64,000 nucleotides of DNA from Halarsenatibacter silvermanii (GTDB lineage Bacteria; Bacillota; Halanaerobiia; Halanaerobiales; Halarsenatibacteraceae): NCBI RefSeq assembly GCF_900103135.1, contig NZ_FNGO01000007.1, forward strand, positions 55,136-119,135, given 5' to 3'. Below, one piece after another: positions 8,906-17,792 of this stretch. Position 1 is the stretch's first letter; each line of letters starts with the position of its first letter. A program made the translations under genes and the position numbers. Below the pieces are notes generated by a model. It ran no database searches and had not been told where the DNA came from. It saw nothing but the letters and a program-made list of their open reading frames with translations.

Positions 8906-8989
8906 GAAGATCCATAATAATAGAACGAAGAATAAATAGCGCGAAGAATAGTTTAAAATAAAAATTTTAGACTGGAGGTGACAGATCAG

Positions 8990-9631
8990 ATGCTGGACGA
9001 GATGAAGAAAAGAGTTTATGAGATGAATGTCGAGCTGCCCCGGCAGGGATTGGTGGCCATGACCAGCGGCAATGTAAGCGGCCGCAGGCCCGGCGATGAT
9101 CGGGTGGTCATCAAGCCGAGCGGCATGCCCTATGAGGAGATGGGGCCGGAGGATATGGTGGTGGTCGATCTGCAGGGAGAGGTGCTGGAAGGCGATAAAA
9201 AACCTTCAAGCGACACTGCTTCCCATCTATACGTTTACCGGCAGCGCCAGGATGTAAATGGGATGGTGCATACTCACAGCAATTATGCCACCAGTTTTGC
9301 AGCTTTAGGCGAGCCCATTCCGGCCTGCCTCACGCAGATAGCCGACGAATTTGGCGGCGATATTCCCGTCGGACCCTTTGTCCCCATCGGGGAGGAGGAT
9401 ATCGGTCAGGCGATCGTGGAAAACATAGGCGATTCGCCGGGGATTTTGCTGAAAAATCACGGAGTCTTTACCGTGGGCGAAAGTCCGGAGGCGGCGCTCA
9501 AATCCGCGGTGATGGTGGAAGATGCAGCCCGAACCGTTCATCTGGCTCAGACCCGGGGAGAGCCCGACCGGCTTCCCGATGAGGCCATTGAACGAGCTCA
9601 CAGGCGGTATCAGGAGGATTATGGGCAGTAA
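8990..9631 (+). CDS. L-ribulose-5-phosphate 4-epimerase-like protein (AraD/UlaF type)
   Basis: A 213-residue member of the class II aldolase/epimerase superfamily. It has the aspartate typical of 4-epimerases (D75 in PSSDTASH, compare AraD D76) in place of the aldolase glutamate, with zinc ligands H94, H96 and H157 (VHTHSN, KNHG). It would epimerise L-ribulose 5-phosphate to D-xylulose 5-phosphate or act on a close analogue. A GTG at 8978 is in frame but overlaps the ribosome site GGAGGTG, so the ATG at 8990 is preferred. It pairs with the FGGY kinase 62 bases downstream. Confidence 0.8.
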   Translation: MLDEMKKRVYEMNVELPRQGLVAMTSGNVSGRRPGDDRVVIKPSGMPYEEMGPEDMVVVDLQGEVLEGDKKPSSDTASHLYVYRQRQDVNGMVHTHSNYATSFAALGEPIPACLTQIADEFGGDIPVGPFVPIGEEDIGQAIVENIGDSPGILLKNHGVFTVGESPEAALKSAVMVEDAARTVHLAQTRGEPDRLPDEAIERAHRRYQEDYGQ

Positions 9632-9640
9632 ATATTGAAT

Positions 9641-9677
9641 TTTAAACTATATGACAGAAAGTTTAAATTACACGACA
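9641..9677. promoter_or_regulatory. Pair of 16-bp direct repeats before the FGGY kinase
   Basis: Two imperfect copies of TTTAAAyTAyAyGACA (9641-9656 and 9662-9677) are spaced 21 bases apart, about two helical turns, immediately before the kinase ribosome site. The arrangement resembles a tandem operator, but no regulator gene is nearby. Confidence 0.3.
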
Positions 9678-9693
9678 AAAGGAGGGTTTATAT

Positions 9694-11229
9694 ATGTCCC
9701 ATGTGATAGGCGTTGACATAGGTACTCAGGGAACGAAAGCCGTGCTTTTGAGCGAAAGCGGAGAAGTCCTTGCCCACTCTTACAGCGGATATGAGGTGAA
9801 TACGCCCCGGCCGAGCTGGGCTGAACAGTGGCCGAATGTCTGGGTTGAAGCAGTAAAAGAGACGATTTCAGAAGTTAAGGCCATTAGCGGGGTGGATAAG
9901 GAAAGCGTTAAGGGAATTGGCATAAGCAGTCTCTACGGCGGGGCAGGAGTTCCGGTTGATGAGAATCTGGAACCGGTATTTCCCTGCCTGATCTGGATGG
10001 ACAGGAGAGCTGAAGATGAAGTTGACTGGGTTAAAAATAACGTGGATCTGGATAAATTATTCGACATAACGGGGAATCATGTAAATTCCTATTTTGGTTT
10101 TACCAAAATGCTCTGGATCAAGAACAACAAAAAAGAAATCTGGGATGAAATAGAATATTTCATACCTCCTGCGAATTATGCAATTCACGAGCTGACCGGA
10201 GAGCTGGCCGTGGATTATTCTTCGGCCGGGAACATAGGGGGAGTCTTCGACCTTAAAAAACGTGAATGGTCGGAGGAGATGATGAATGATCTGGGCATAC
10301 CCTCAGATATGATGCTGCCCAGACTGGTCTCCTGTACTGATGTGGTGGGTAAACTCACAGATGAAACAGCTGAAGAGCTGGGATTAAGCCCGAATACTGC
10401 CGTGGTGGCCGGCGGTATAGATGCTCCTGTGGCCAATGTCGGTGCAGGAGCTTTTGCGGAAGGAAGTCACGTAGCCATGACCGGCACTTCCATGTGCTGG
10501 GGACTTATAACCAGGCAGAGAAACCTCTCGCCCAAACTTGTCAGTATGCCCTATTCTCTCGAATCAGAAGAAAAGATTTATACCTTCGGCGGATCGAGCA
10601 CTGCTGGAGTTCTGGCCCGATGGTTCCGGGATGAATTTGCCAGACTCGAAAAGGATGTTGGTGCTAAATTAGATCTGGAAGCCTATGATCTGCTGGAGAT
10701 GAAGGCAAAAGATATTCCTCCCGGCTCGGAGGGACTGCTGGTTTTGCCCTATTTTATGGGCGAAAGAAGTCCAATCTGGGACAGCAATGCCCGCGGCACC
10801 ATTGTTGGCCTGAGTCTATATCATTCTCGCGAGCATCTTTATAGAGCATTTTTCGAAGGTGTCGCCTATGCCCTGAAGCATAATGTGGAATTGGTCGAAA
10901 AAACAGAAGCCGAGCTTGATGAGGAGATAATTATCAGCGGAGGCGTGACTCAATCAGAATTATGGCCGCAGATATTTGCAGATGTAACCGGCTATCCGGT
11001 GAAAATAATCAAGGATGATGTTGAAGCACCTCTGGGTGATGCGCTCCTGGCAGGCTTGGCAACCGATGTATTTGATTCTCCCGAAGTGATCGAAGACTGG
11101 CTGGAATTCAAGCCGGCCATCGAGCCCTCTGAAGAAAATTATGAAATTTATGATGAGTACTTCGAACAGTATCTGGATATATATCAAAATATCAAGGGCA
11201 ACATGGAGCAGTTGACCGAACTCCCCTGA
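9694..11229 (+). CDS. FGGY-family carbohydrate kinase (xylulokinase-like)
   Basis: A 511-residue sugar kinase with both ribonuclease-H-like lobes: VIGVDIGTQGTKAVLL at the N-terminus, GGIDAPVANVGAG around residue 237 with the likely catalytic aspartate, and ISGGVTQSELWPQIFADV in the C-terminal lobe. It lies directly after the AraD-like epimerase, so a five-carbon ketose such as L-ribulose, L-xylulose or D-xylulose is the likely substrate. The ribosome site AAAGGAGGG is strong. Its codon usage is somewhat more A/T-rich than the upstream sugar genes. It is not RhaB-like, so the cluster has two distinct FGGY kinases. Confidence 0.82.
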   Translation: MSHVIGVDIGTQGTKAVLLSESGEVLAHSYSGYEVNTPRPSWAEQWPNVWVEAVKETISEVKAISGVDKESVKGIGISSLYGGAGVPVDENLEPVFPCLIWMDRRAEDEVDWVKNNVDLDKLFDITGNHVNSYFGFTKMLWIKNNKKEIWDEIEYFIPPANYAIHELTGELAVDYSSAGNIGGVFDLKKREWSEEMMNDLGIPSDMMLPRLVSCTDVVGKLTDETAEELGLSPNTAVVAGGIDAPVANVGAGAFAEGSHVAMTGTSMCWGLITRQRNLSPKLVSMPYSLESEEKIYTFGGSSTAGVLARWFRDEFARLEKDVGAKLDLEAYDLLEMKAKDIPPGSEGLLVLPYFMGERSPIWDSNARGTIVGLSLYHSREHLYRAFFEGVAYALKHNVELVEKTEAELDEEIIISGGVTQSELWPQIFADVTGYPVKIIKDDVEAPLGDALLAGLATDVFDSPEVIEDWLEFKPAIEPSEENYEIYDEYFEQYLDIYQNIKGNMEQLTELP

Positions 11230-11376
11230 TGCGGGGAAAATTTTCGATCATTTGGAAGGGTTAAAACGGCCTCACAGATGAGCATATATTACTGCTGTAG
11301 TCCAGCCCGGCAGGAAAAGAGAGTTCGATGTAGAAGTGCATAATATCAGCAGGATTAAAAAGGCGGGTGATCGTCA

Positions 11377-12168
11377 ATGAAAAGATTGACGGCTGTCGGG
11401 CTGACTATGGCGGTGATGTTTTTGGTTTTTGCGGTTGTGAGTGTTCTTTTGAGCGGCGGATCGGCAGAATCGGTTCAGGCCAACGGTTTTCAGATTGAGG
11501 AAAAAGAAGAGCTGCCGGAAGAGCAGATTCTCAATCTGCCGATCGTGGAAGAAATTGAAGATATTGAAGATATTGAAGACCTCGAAGACCCCGGCATTCT
11601 TTTGTCCGAACTGGCCGATCATTTTGACTGGGATTATGAGTTGGCAGAGGATCAGGTTATCGTAGAAGAGAGTAAGCAATTTGCCAGGCCCGCGGATGCG
11701 GATGCAGACGATGATATCTCAGATGATATCCCGCTCGATGCCGGGCTGGTTCGAACTCTGGTGCAGGAACTGGAGGGCATAAAGCCTTTATTCGTCGCCT
11801 GGCTGGATGCGGATAAAACTTCGGCAGAAAGCGGCGACGAAGTTGAAGTTGAGATGAAGGTCTGGAATATTTCAGAAGAAGAACAGACGCTGAATTTCCG
11901 GGACGGTCAGGTTTATGACCTGCTGCTTTTGCGCGAGGGTGGCGATGATGAAGATGAGATCAAATGGCGCTGGTCTGAAGGCAGAGGTTTCACCATGGCT
12001 CTGCACAGCAAGACATTTGAACCGGGCGAGATCAGAAGCTGGCAGGAAAGCTTTGAAATCGATGAAGCTCTTGAGACCGGCATTTATCAGCTGGAAGGAT
12101 GGATAACGGCCGAGGAAAGAATTGAATTTAACCCGGTGCCGATCGAGATAAGCGGTCGGGAAGATTGA
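11377..12168 (+). CDS. Secreted BsuPI-like (proteinase inhibitor fold) protein
   Basis: A 263-residue protein with an N-terminal signal peptide or anchor (residues 1-33), an acidic linker containing an IEDIEDIED run, and a C-terminal beta domain (about 155-260) resembling the BsuPI intracellular proteinase inhibitor family. The key patterns are FRDGQVYDLLL, WRWSEGRGFTMAL, EPGEIRSW and GIYQLEGWI. In this setting it is probably an envelope protein; the domain is often structural and inhibitor activity is not shown. It precedes the flagellar genes by 26 bases and may share their transcription. Confidence 0.65.
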   Translation: MKRLTAVGLTMAVMFLVFAVVSVLLSGGSAESVQANGFQIEEKEELPEEQILNLPIVEEIEDIEDIEDLEDPGILLSELADHFDWDYELAEDQVIVEESKQFARPADADADDDISDDIPLDAGLVRTLVQELEGIKPLFVAWLDADKTSAESGDEVEVEMKVWNISEEEQTLNFRDGQVYDLLLLREGGDDEDEIKWRWSEGRGFTMALHSKTFEPGEIRSWQESFEIDEALETGIYQLEGWITAEERIEFNPVPIEISGRED

Positions 12169-12193
12169 TCAGTGTCCGAGGAGGTGAGCGAAA

Positions 12194-12631
12194 GTGAATA
12201 TAAAAAACTGCAAAAGCTGCGGCAATATTTTTGCTCCCGATGCAGGCGAGAAGTTCTGTCCTGACTGCATGGGCGAGCGGGAGGAAAAATACAAAAAGGT
12301 TAAGGATTTTCTCTGGGACAATCCCAACGCCACCGTCGATCGGGTTAATGAGGAGACCGGAGTCGAGAAAGATTTGATTATCGAATTCGTCAAGGAAGGC
12401 CGGCTGGAGGCCGACGAGGTGGTAGTGGACGGTCTTTTAGAATGCGAACGCTGCGGGGTTTCGATCTCTTCGGGACGCTATTGTTCCAGCTGCAAACAGG
12501 AGCTGGCCCAAGGCCTGAGCGGTGATGATTCCAGCGATAAAAAGAAAAAACAGGAGAAGAAAAAACGCTCGGACAGCAAGGAAATGCATACGAAAGACAG
12601 GATTAATGATAGAAGGAAGGGCAAAAATTGA
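12194..12631 (+). CDS. yvyF: YvyF-like flagellar operon protein
   Basis: A 145-residue protein of the TIGR03826/YvyF family. It has an N-terminal zinc-ribbon pair (CKSCGNIF and CPDCMGE), a helix-turn-helix-like middle (ATVDRVNEETGVEKDLIIEF) and a second CERCG...CSSCK pair, then a lysine-rich tail. Bacillus yvyF immediately precedes flgM, exactly as here. Function is not established; DNA or RNA binding is plausible. The start is GTG with a GAGGTG ribosome site. A terminator follows, so it may be transcribed apart from flgM. Confidence 0.85.
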   Translation: MNIKNCKSCGNIFAPDAGEKFCPDCMGEREEKYKKVKDFLWDNPNATVDRVNEETGVEKDLIIEFVKEGRLEADEVVVDGLLECERCGVSISSGRYCSSCKQELAQGLSGDDSSDKKKKQEKKKRSDSKEMHTKDRINDRRKGKN

Positions 12632-12679
12632 GCAAAAAGGGGATTTGAGGCTAAAAAATGGAGCTAATAAGCTTTTAGG

Positions 12680-12722
12680 GCAGCTGAGGCCGTTTAAATG
12701 AACTCAGCTGCTTTTAATTTTT
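12680..12722 (+). terminator. Intrinsic terminator after yvyF
   Basis: A perfect 9-bp stem (GCAGCTGAG 12680-12688 with CTCAGCTGC 12703-12711) is followed by TTTTAATTTTTT. This is a canonical rho-independent signal. Confidence 0.8.
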
Positions 12723-12740
12723 GCGCGAATATGACGATAA
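12715..12740 (+). promoter_or_regulatory. Candidate sigma-28 (SigD) promoter for flgM-flgN-flgK-flgL
   Basis: TAAT-N14-GACGATAA closely resembles the sigma-28 consensus TAAA-N15-GCCGATAA and lies about 85 bases before flgM, overlapping the preceding terminator tail. This placement matches SigD control of late flagellar genes. One spacer base and two consensus bases differ. Confidence 0.5.
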
Positions 12741-12825
12741 TATAAGTGAAGATAGAAAGAAAAGCAAAAAAAGAGTCAGGAAAGAATGAATCAATTCTCG
12801 GAGTAAATTTGTGAGGTGAATTGCA

Positions 12826-13134
12826 GTGGAAATTAATGGTGTCAATCCCCAGCAGATTCAGAAAATTTATCAGCAGCAGCGTCAGCTCCTGAGCGAGAGC
12901 GAGGCCAATCAGGAGCGGGAAAGCGGCGATAGAATGGAGATATCCGCCGAAGCGCGGCAGATCCATGAATTCGCCGTTCAGATGGAGGAAACTCCCGATA
13001 TCCGCCAGGAGCGTGTGGCCGAGCTGCGTCAGGAAGTGCAGAGCGGCTCCTATGAGATCGATCCAGAACAGATAGCCGAGAGCATGATAGATGAGATGGA
13101 AGCCGCCAATCCAGCTTCAGGAGAGGAGAGCTAA
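12826..13134 (+). CDS. flgM: Anti-sigma-28 factor FlgM
   Basis: A 102-residue acidic FlgM that should hold the flagellar sigma factor inactive until the hook is finished and FlgM is exported. The C-terminal sigma-binding helices are recognisable (RQERVAELRQEVQSGSYEIDPEQIAESMIDEM), after the unstructured N-terminal half expected of the family. The start is GTG with GTGAGGTG upstream. It is four bases from flgN and follows a sigma-28-like promoter, which would give negative feedback. Confidence 0.92.
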   Translation: MEINGVNPQQIQKIYQQQRQLLSESEANQERESGDRMEISAEARQIHEFAVQMEETPDIRQERVAELRQEVQSGSYEIDPEQIAESMIDEMEAANPASGEES

Positions 13135-13137
13135 AAG

Positions 13138-13752
13138 ATGGATGTTCAGGGTCCAGAACCGGCCAAATTTTCCAGCGAAAAAGAGGGTCAGGCCCAGGCC
13201 GGCGGTCAGTTCGGCAGAGAAGAGAATTTGACCGAACTGGAGCCGCTGGTGGATAAACTGTGCCGAATATTAAAAGAGATGGCCGATGTACATGAAAAAG
13301 CCCTGAAGCTGGCTGAAGAAAAAAAGGAGCGGCTGATAGAAAATGACATAGAGGGTTTGAGCGAGGTTGTCGAAAGGGAAGAAAAGGTTCTGCAGGAGAT
13401 AGAAACTCTCGAAAAAGAACGCGGCCGGCTGGCAGATAAACTGGCCGGACTGACGGGAGAAGATGAGCTGAATATCTCCGCTTTGAAAGAGCAGGTGTCG
13501 GGCGAGCGCCGGCGCCGCCTCAAAAAGCTGCAGAATAAGCTGAATCCGCTGCTGGAGGAGCTGGATAGAGTCAACGAACAAAATCGCCAGCTGCTGCTGC
13601 AGGCCATGAAATTTAACGAAGTAACTTTTAAATTATTTTTGCAGGGAGCCGACGAGCAGGGAGTATATAAGAAGCCGGAGCAGGAAGGATCCGCCGGAGA
13701 TGACGGCGTCGATAAGGAGCAGGTGCGCAACATTATCGACCGCAGGGCATAA
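13138..13752 (+). CDS. flgN: FlgN-family export chaperone
   Basis: A 204-residue, mainly helical FlgN-type chaperone that would bind hook-filament junction proteins FlgK and FlgL in the cytoplasm and deliver them to the export gate. The family region is residues 35-165, with long coiled-coil helices (LEPLVDKLCRILKEM..., then EEKVLQEIETLEKERG) and the conserved NRQLL segment. It lies between flgM and flgK as in Bacillus. The N- and C-terminal extensions are hydrophilic and low in complexity. Confidence 0.88.
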   Translation: MDVQGPEPAKFSSEKEGQAQAGGQFGREENLTELEPLVDKLCRILKEMADVHEKALKLAEEKKERLIENDIEGLSEVVEREEKVLQEIETLEKERGRLADKLAGLTGEDELNISALKEQVSGERRRRLKKLQNKLNPLLEELDRVNEQNRQLLLQAMKFNEVTFKLFLQGADEQGVYKKPEQEGSAGDDGVDKEQVRNIIDRRA

Positions 13753-13806
13753 AAGTTTTTGATAAAATTTTTTAAAGAAAGCATCGCAGAAAGGATGTAA
13801 ACCGCC

Positions 13807-16125
13807 ATGACCAGTCAGTTTACCGTTCTTAACACAGCGCTGAGTTCGCTTCAATCCCACCAAAAAGCGCTGGATACCACCGGTCATAACATAGCCAACG
13901 CCGATACCGACGGCTATACCCGTCAGCGGGCCGAGCTGGCAGCCACCCGCCCCTATTCCAAACCCGGCCGGAACATGCCGACTTCCGCCGGTCAGGTGGG
14001 TACGGGGGTCGAGGTGCAGCAGATCAGCCGGCTGCGGGATAATTTCATAGATGGACAGCTGAGGCGGCAAAACCAGATCGGCGGCTACTGGAATCAGAGG
14101 TCGGAAGGTCTGGAGCGCCTGGAGCTGATCTTTAATGAACCGAGCGAAAACAATCTCGATCAGGCCATGATAGATTTTCGCGATGGATTATCTGAACTGA
14201 GCAACGAGCCCGAAAGCAGATCGGCCCGCACCACGGTGCGCGAAAGAGGTGTAACTCTGGCCGATTCTTTCAATGATATCTATCGGCAGATGCGCGAATA
14301 TCAGAACTCGCTGGACGGCGAGGTCGAAGCCGGAGTCGATGAGATAAACTCGATTTTTGACAGGATAGCGGAATTAAACGAACAGATTATTGCGGTTAAG
14401 GGCAGCGGCAACCAGCCCAATGATCTCATGGATACCCGCGATAGGCTGCTGGACGAGCTTAATGAGCTGGCGGATATCAGCGTTAGCGAACAGGCTTCCG
14501 GCAGCATCAATATAACCATGGGCGGCACGCAGGTGGTAACGGGGAAAAACGTTAAACCTCTGGGGGTAAGAGAGAATGACGATGGTTTAAATGAAGTGTA
14601 TCACCAGCATACCGGGGAGAGGGCCAACATTGCCGGAGGCGAACTTTCCGGTCTTCTGGAGATCAGGGATGAAGAGATCGGGGGTTTGAGCAGTGAAGGT
14701 CACGACAGCGGTTATATAGATGAGCTCAATGATATGGCCAGGGCTTTTGCCGATCATTTTAACGATGTTCATAAATCCGGTTATGACCTCAATGGCGATC
14801 CGGGGGAAGAGTTTTTTACCTATGCGGCGGACGAGGATAATCCGGCCTGGGGGCTGGAGATATCGAGAAATATTCGCGAGTCGACGGATAATATAGCGGG
14901 CGGCAATTACAGCGATAATCCTTCCGTGGCCCGGGTTATTGATTTTGATCCCGATGATATTGTCGATGACAGCTACAGCTATCGGGTTGAGGCCGGCACA
15001 TTTGGCGAGGACGGCACCAGCTTTGATTTTGAGGAGATTGCTGCCGGCGAGGTCAAGCAGGATTTTCAGGTGGATGTGAACTACGACGTTGATAATGGGC
15101 TCGACGAGGAAGATGTGGAGCTGGATGTGTGGACGAATACAGCCACGGAGATGTCGGCTGAAGAAGATATAGAAGATATTGCCATCGAGGAAGATGAGCA
15201 ATATGAGATTGTAGATTTGGATGATTATTTTGACAATAATGAAACAAACTATGATAACGGTCTAATAGATGAAAATGACGACGAGATAGTCGCTGTCAGC
15301 GAGGATAGAGAAGAATTTGATTTACTGGAAAAAGCGGTGGAAATTGACCCAGATGGAGAGCTGGGAGATGATCACTTAGAATTTGAGGAAATTGATGATG
15401 ATCCTCTCTCGCTGGATTTTGATGCGGTTTTGACGGGGTCGGAGAACGATAATATTCGCGCAGGCGAGGTTCACATCGATAATATCTCAACCGAGGGAGA
15501 TGATATTGTAGAGATAGAGGCCTCGGGCACGGCCAACCGTCTCGATTTCGACGTGGACGTGCCAGAAGACGAAGATATTGAAGAGATAGAAGTCGATTGG
15601 GAAGATGAAGAGGTACGGGTGCCGGAAGGAGAGCTGGATGAATTAGAAGGTCAGGATATTTACCGGGAAGTCATGGGCAGAATGCCGACTGAGGAAGTTT
15701 TTGTAGACGATGATGAAGAAACTCTTTTCAGCGTCGATAACGAATTCAACCTGGCCGTGGCCGATCGGGGTGAGGCCAACATATCCTTCGATACTCCCCG
15801 CGGCAGCGGTTCCAATGCTTCTTCGCTGGCCAGGACCATAAATGAGGATGAAATTAATATCGGCGAGGAAAGATCCTCGGTCAAAGAATATTTCGAAGGA
15901 GTTATATCCTCGCTGGGCGTGGATGGACAGCGGGCCAATCAGATGGTGGAGAATTCTGAAGCGCTTTCGGATCAGCTGCACAATCAGCGGGAATCCATCT
16001 CCGGAGTCTCGCTGGATGAAGAGATGGCCAACATGGTTAAATATCAGCAGGCCTACGCGGCAGCGGCCAACGTTATCACGACCTTTCAGGAGAACATGAA
16101 CACGCTGATCGGCATGATGCAGTAA
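13807..16125 (+). CDS. flgK: Flagellar hook-associated protein 1 FlgK, with acidic insertion
   Basis: The hook-filament junction protein FlgK, exported and placed distal to the hook. The N-terminal D0/D1 helices (ALSSLQSHQKALDTTGHNIAN) and C-terminal heptads (VSLDEEMANMVKYQQAYAAAA) are typical. At 772 residues it is longer than most FlgKs. The extra length is an Asp/Glu-rich, beta-rich segment at about residues 385-650, in the surface-exposed region, in line with halophile adaptation or a surface domain. It precedes flgL by 53 bases. Confidence 0.93.
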   Translation: MTSQFTVLNTALSSLQSHQKALDTTGHNIANADTDGYTRQRAELAATRPYSKPGRNMPTSAGQVGTGVEVQQISRLRDNFIDGQLRRQNQIGGYWNQRSEGLERLELIFNEPSENNLDQAMIDFRDGLSELSNEPESRSARTTVRERGVTLADSFNDIYRQMREYQNSLDGEVEAGVDEINSIFDRIAELNEQIIAVKGSGNQPNDLMDTRDRLLDELNELADISVSEQASGSINITMGGTQVVTGKNVKPLGVRENDDGLNEVYHQHTGERANIAGGELSGLLEIRDEEIGGLSSEGHDSGYIDELNDMARAFADHFNDVHKSGYDLNGDPGEEFFTYAADEDNPAWGLEISRNIRESTDNIAGGNYSDNPSVARVIDFDPDDIVDDSYSYRVEAGTFGEDGTSFDFEEIAAGEVKQDFQVDVNYDVDNGLDEEDVELDVWTNTATEMSAEEDIEDIAIEEDEQYEIVDLDDYFDNNETNYDNGLIDENDDEIVAVSEDREEFDLLEKAVEIDPDGELGDDHLEFEEIDDDPLSLDFDAVLTGSENDNIRAGEVHIDNISTEGDDIVEIEASGTANRLDFDVDVPEDEDIEEIEVDWEDEEVRVPEGELDELEGQDIYREVMGRMPTEEVFVDDDEETLFSVDNEFNLAVADRGEANISFDTPRGSGSNASSLARTINEDEINIGEERSSVKEYFEGVISSLGVDGQRANQMVENSEALSDQLHNQRESISGVSLDEEMANMVKYQQAYAAAANVITTFQENMNTLIGMMQ

Positions 16126-16178
16126 AGTTTGGAGCGGGGCGGAATTAGATCAGCAAAGTTAAAACAGGGGTGAATCAG

Positions 16179-17489
16179 ATGAGAATAACTCAGGGCGTAA
16201 TGGTAAACAACATGAAAAATAATCTGCAGCACAATATGCAGCGGCTGGATGATTACAGCCAGCAGCTTTCCTCCGGTCAGAAATTCAGGTTTCCTTCGGA
16301 GGCTCCCATCAAGGCGGCCAGAAGCATGGATTTAGGCGGTGACATCGCCAGCAGCGAGCAGTTTGAAGAGAACATCAATAGAGCTCAGGCCTGGATTGAA
16401 ACTACCGAAAGCGCCATGGACGATGCGGTAAACGTGATACACCGGGCCCGGGAGCTTACTATACAGGGAGCCAATGATACGCTTACAGCAGATGAGCGGG
16501 AGAATCTGGCCAGTGAGATGAGACAGCTGCGGGAAGAACTTATCTCGATTTCTGAGACCAGGCACGGCGACAGGCATGTTTTCAGCGGTCAGAGGACTGA
16601 TGAGGCGCCTTTCGACGATGAGGGCAATTTTGTCGGTGATCATAAAAATATATTGAGGCAGATAAGTCCGGGCGTGGAGATGGCTGTGAATGTCGATGGT
16701 GAGCAAGCTTTCGGCAGCGCAATCGATGCTCTGGATAATGTGATAGATGATCTGGAAGGAGGCAGCGCCCGCATATACAGCAATCAGATCCAGTCTGGAC
16801 CGCTGGGAAAGGATTTTGGTGATATAAATGGAGAAGAGATAAATATGGAAATAGAAGTATATGATCCAGAAGCTGGAGAAACTGAGTCTTTTAGTATAGG
16901 CGAAGCTGATCTGGTCGAAGATGACGAAGATGTAGCTGATCTCACACGCAGCGAATTTGCGAATCGTGTCAATGATAAAATTAACGAAGAACTGGAAACT
17001 GAAAACGAAAGATACGCCAGGCTGAGGAATAATAGGATCGAGTTTCGTTCTCCCGGAACAGGGGATGAAGCTGAACTAAGCATAGATTTTGTTGATGATG
17101 GTGGTGATAGTGTTGATCTGTCAGAGTCTCCTCTGGGAGAACTGCTCTTCGAGGGCAGCGAATATGCAGAAGAGGACGGTATGGGTGAATTTCGTGATGT
17201 CAACGGTCCGCGAATGCTGGGCGAAAGTGATATTGAAGATTTTGATGATGCGCTCGATGATAATCTTGCTATGCGGGCGGATCTGGGAGCCAGAATGAAC
17301 CGGCTGGAGATGACTGAAGGCCGGCTGGAGGATAATACGATAAATCTGCGTGAACTGCTTTCGGAAAATCAGGATACCGATATGGCTGAGACGATTATGG
17401 AGATGCGCATGGAGGAGTCGGTTTATCAGGCTTCGCTGGCTACGGGAGCGAGGATAATTCAGCCGACGCTGGTTGATTTCTTGCAATAA
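16179..17489 (+). CDS. flgL: Flagellar hook-associated protein 3 FlgL
   Basis: The second junction protein, which adapts the hook to the flagellin filament. The N-terminus (MRITQGVMVNNM...LSSGQKFRFPSE) and C-terminus (AETIMEMRMEESVYQASLATGARIIQPTLVDFL) are diagnostic. A GTG at 16170 is in frame, but the ATG at 16179 follows the AGGGGTG ribosome site and gives the normal MRIT start. At 436 residues it is long for FlgL; residues about 210-340 hold an acidic insertion. A long hairpin element separates it from yviE. Confidence 0.93.
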   Translation: MRITQGVMVNNMKNNLQHNMQRLDDYSQQLSSGQKFRFPSEAPIKAARSMDLGGDIASSEQFEENINRAQAWIETTESAMDDAVNVIHRARELTIQGANDTLTADERENLASEMRQLREELISISETRHGDRHVFSGQRTDEAPFDDEGNFVGDHKNILRQISPGVEMAVNVDGEQAFGSAIDALDNVIDDLEGGSARIYSNQIQSGPLGKDFGDINGEEINMEIEVYDPEAGETESFSIGEADLVEDDEDVADLTRSEFANRVNDKINEELETENERYARLRNNRIEFRSPGTGDEAELSIDFVDDGGDSVDLSESPLGELLFEGSEYAEEDGMGEFRDVNGPRMLGESDIEDFDDALDDNLAMRADLGARMNRLEMTEGRLEDNTINLRELLSENQDTDMAETIMEMRMEESVYQASLATGARIIQPTLVDFLQ

Positions 17490-17500
17490 ATGACGCGGCA

Positions 17501-17699
17501 AAACATGAAAATTAATGCTCTTCACATGATGTTTTCTAACGCCACAGTGTGTTTCAGCAAAAATAAGACTGCTCTCGCGAGGGCACATCCTGTGCCCCGC
17601 TCGACTCTCAGCGTCCATGCTATTCGGTCTTATTTTTGCTGTGGGTGACTGCTTTAAGGGTGAAAACATCAAGATCATCACATGAATTTCATGTTTTGC
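17501..17699. repeat. Long imperfect inverted-repeat (hairpin) element B
   Basis: This fills most of the flgL-yviE gap. The outer arms pair AAAACATGAAA (17501) with TTTCATGTTTT (about 17687); inner arms pair GATGTTTTC with GAAAACATC and CAGCAAAAATAAGAC with GTCTTATTTTTGCTG. The tip, about 17570-17625, includes TCTCGCGA and GGGCACATCCTGTGCCC, related to the tip of element A. It could be a dispersed non-autonomous element or a strong structured transcript region limiting readthrough from flgL. Confidence 0.6.
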
Positions 17700-17792
17700 T
17701 GGAGGAATAAATAAACTAAGTGTATTGGATTTGCGTTATGGGAAGCAGGAGTTAGGAGTGAGAAGGTGAAAAAAGTTAGAGGGTGAAAATCC

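Noticed and set aside
8749..8961. 70-codon plus-strand open frame between the GatZ-like and AraD-like genes
   Set aside because: It lies within the right arm of the long inverted repeat, has no ribosome site and mirrors a minus-strand frame in the other arm, as expected from palindromic DNA.
13206..13808. 200-codon minus-strand frame opposite flgN
   Set aside because: Serine-rich product from antisense reading of an acidic, helical gene. The plus strand has a clear family match, ribosome site and operon context.
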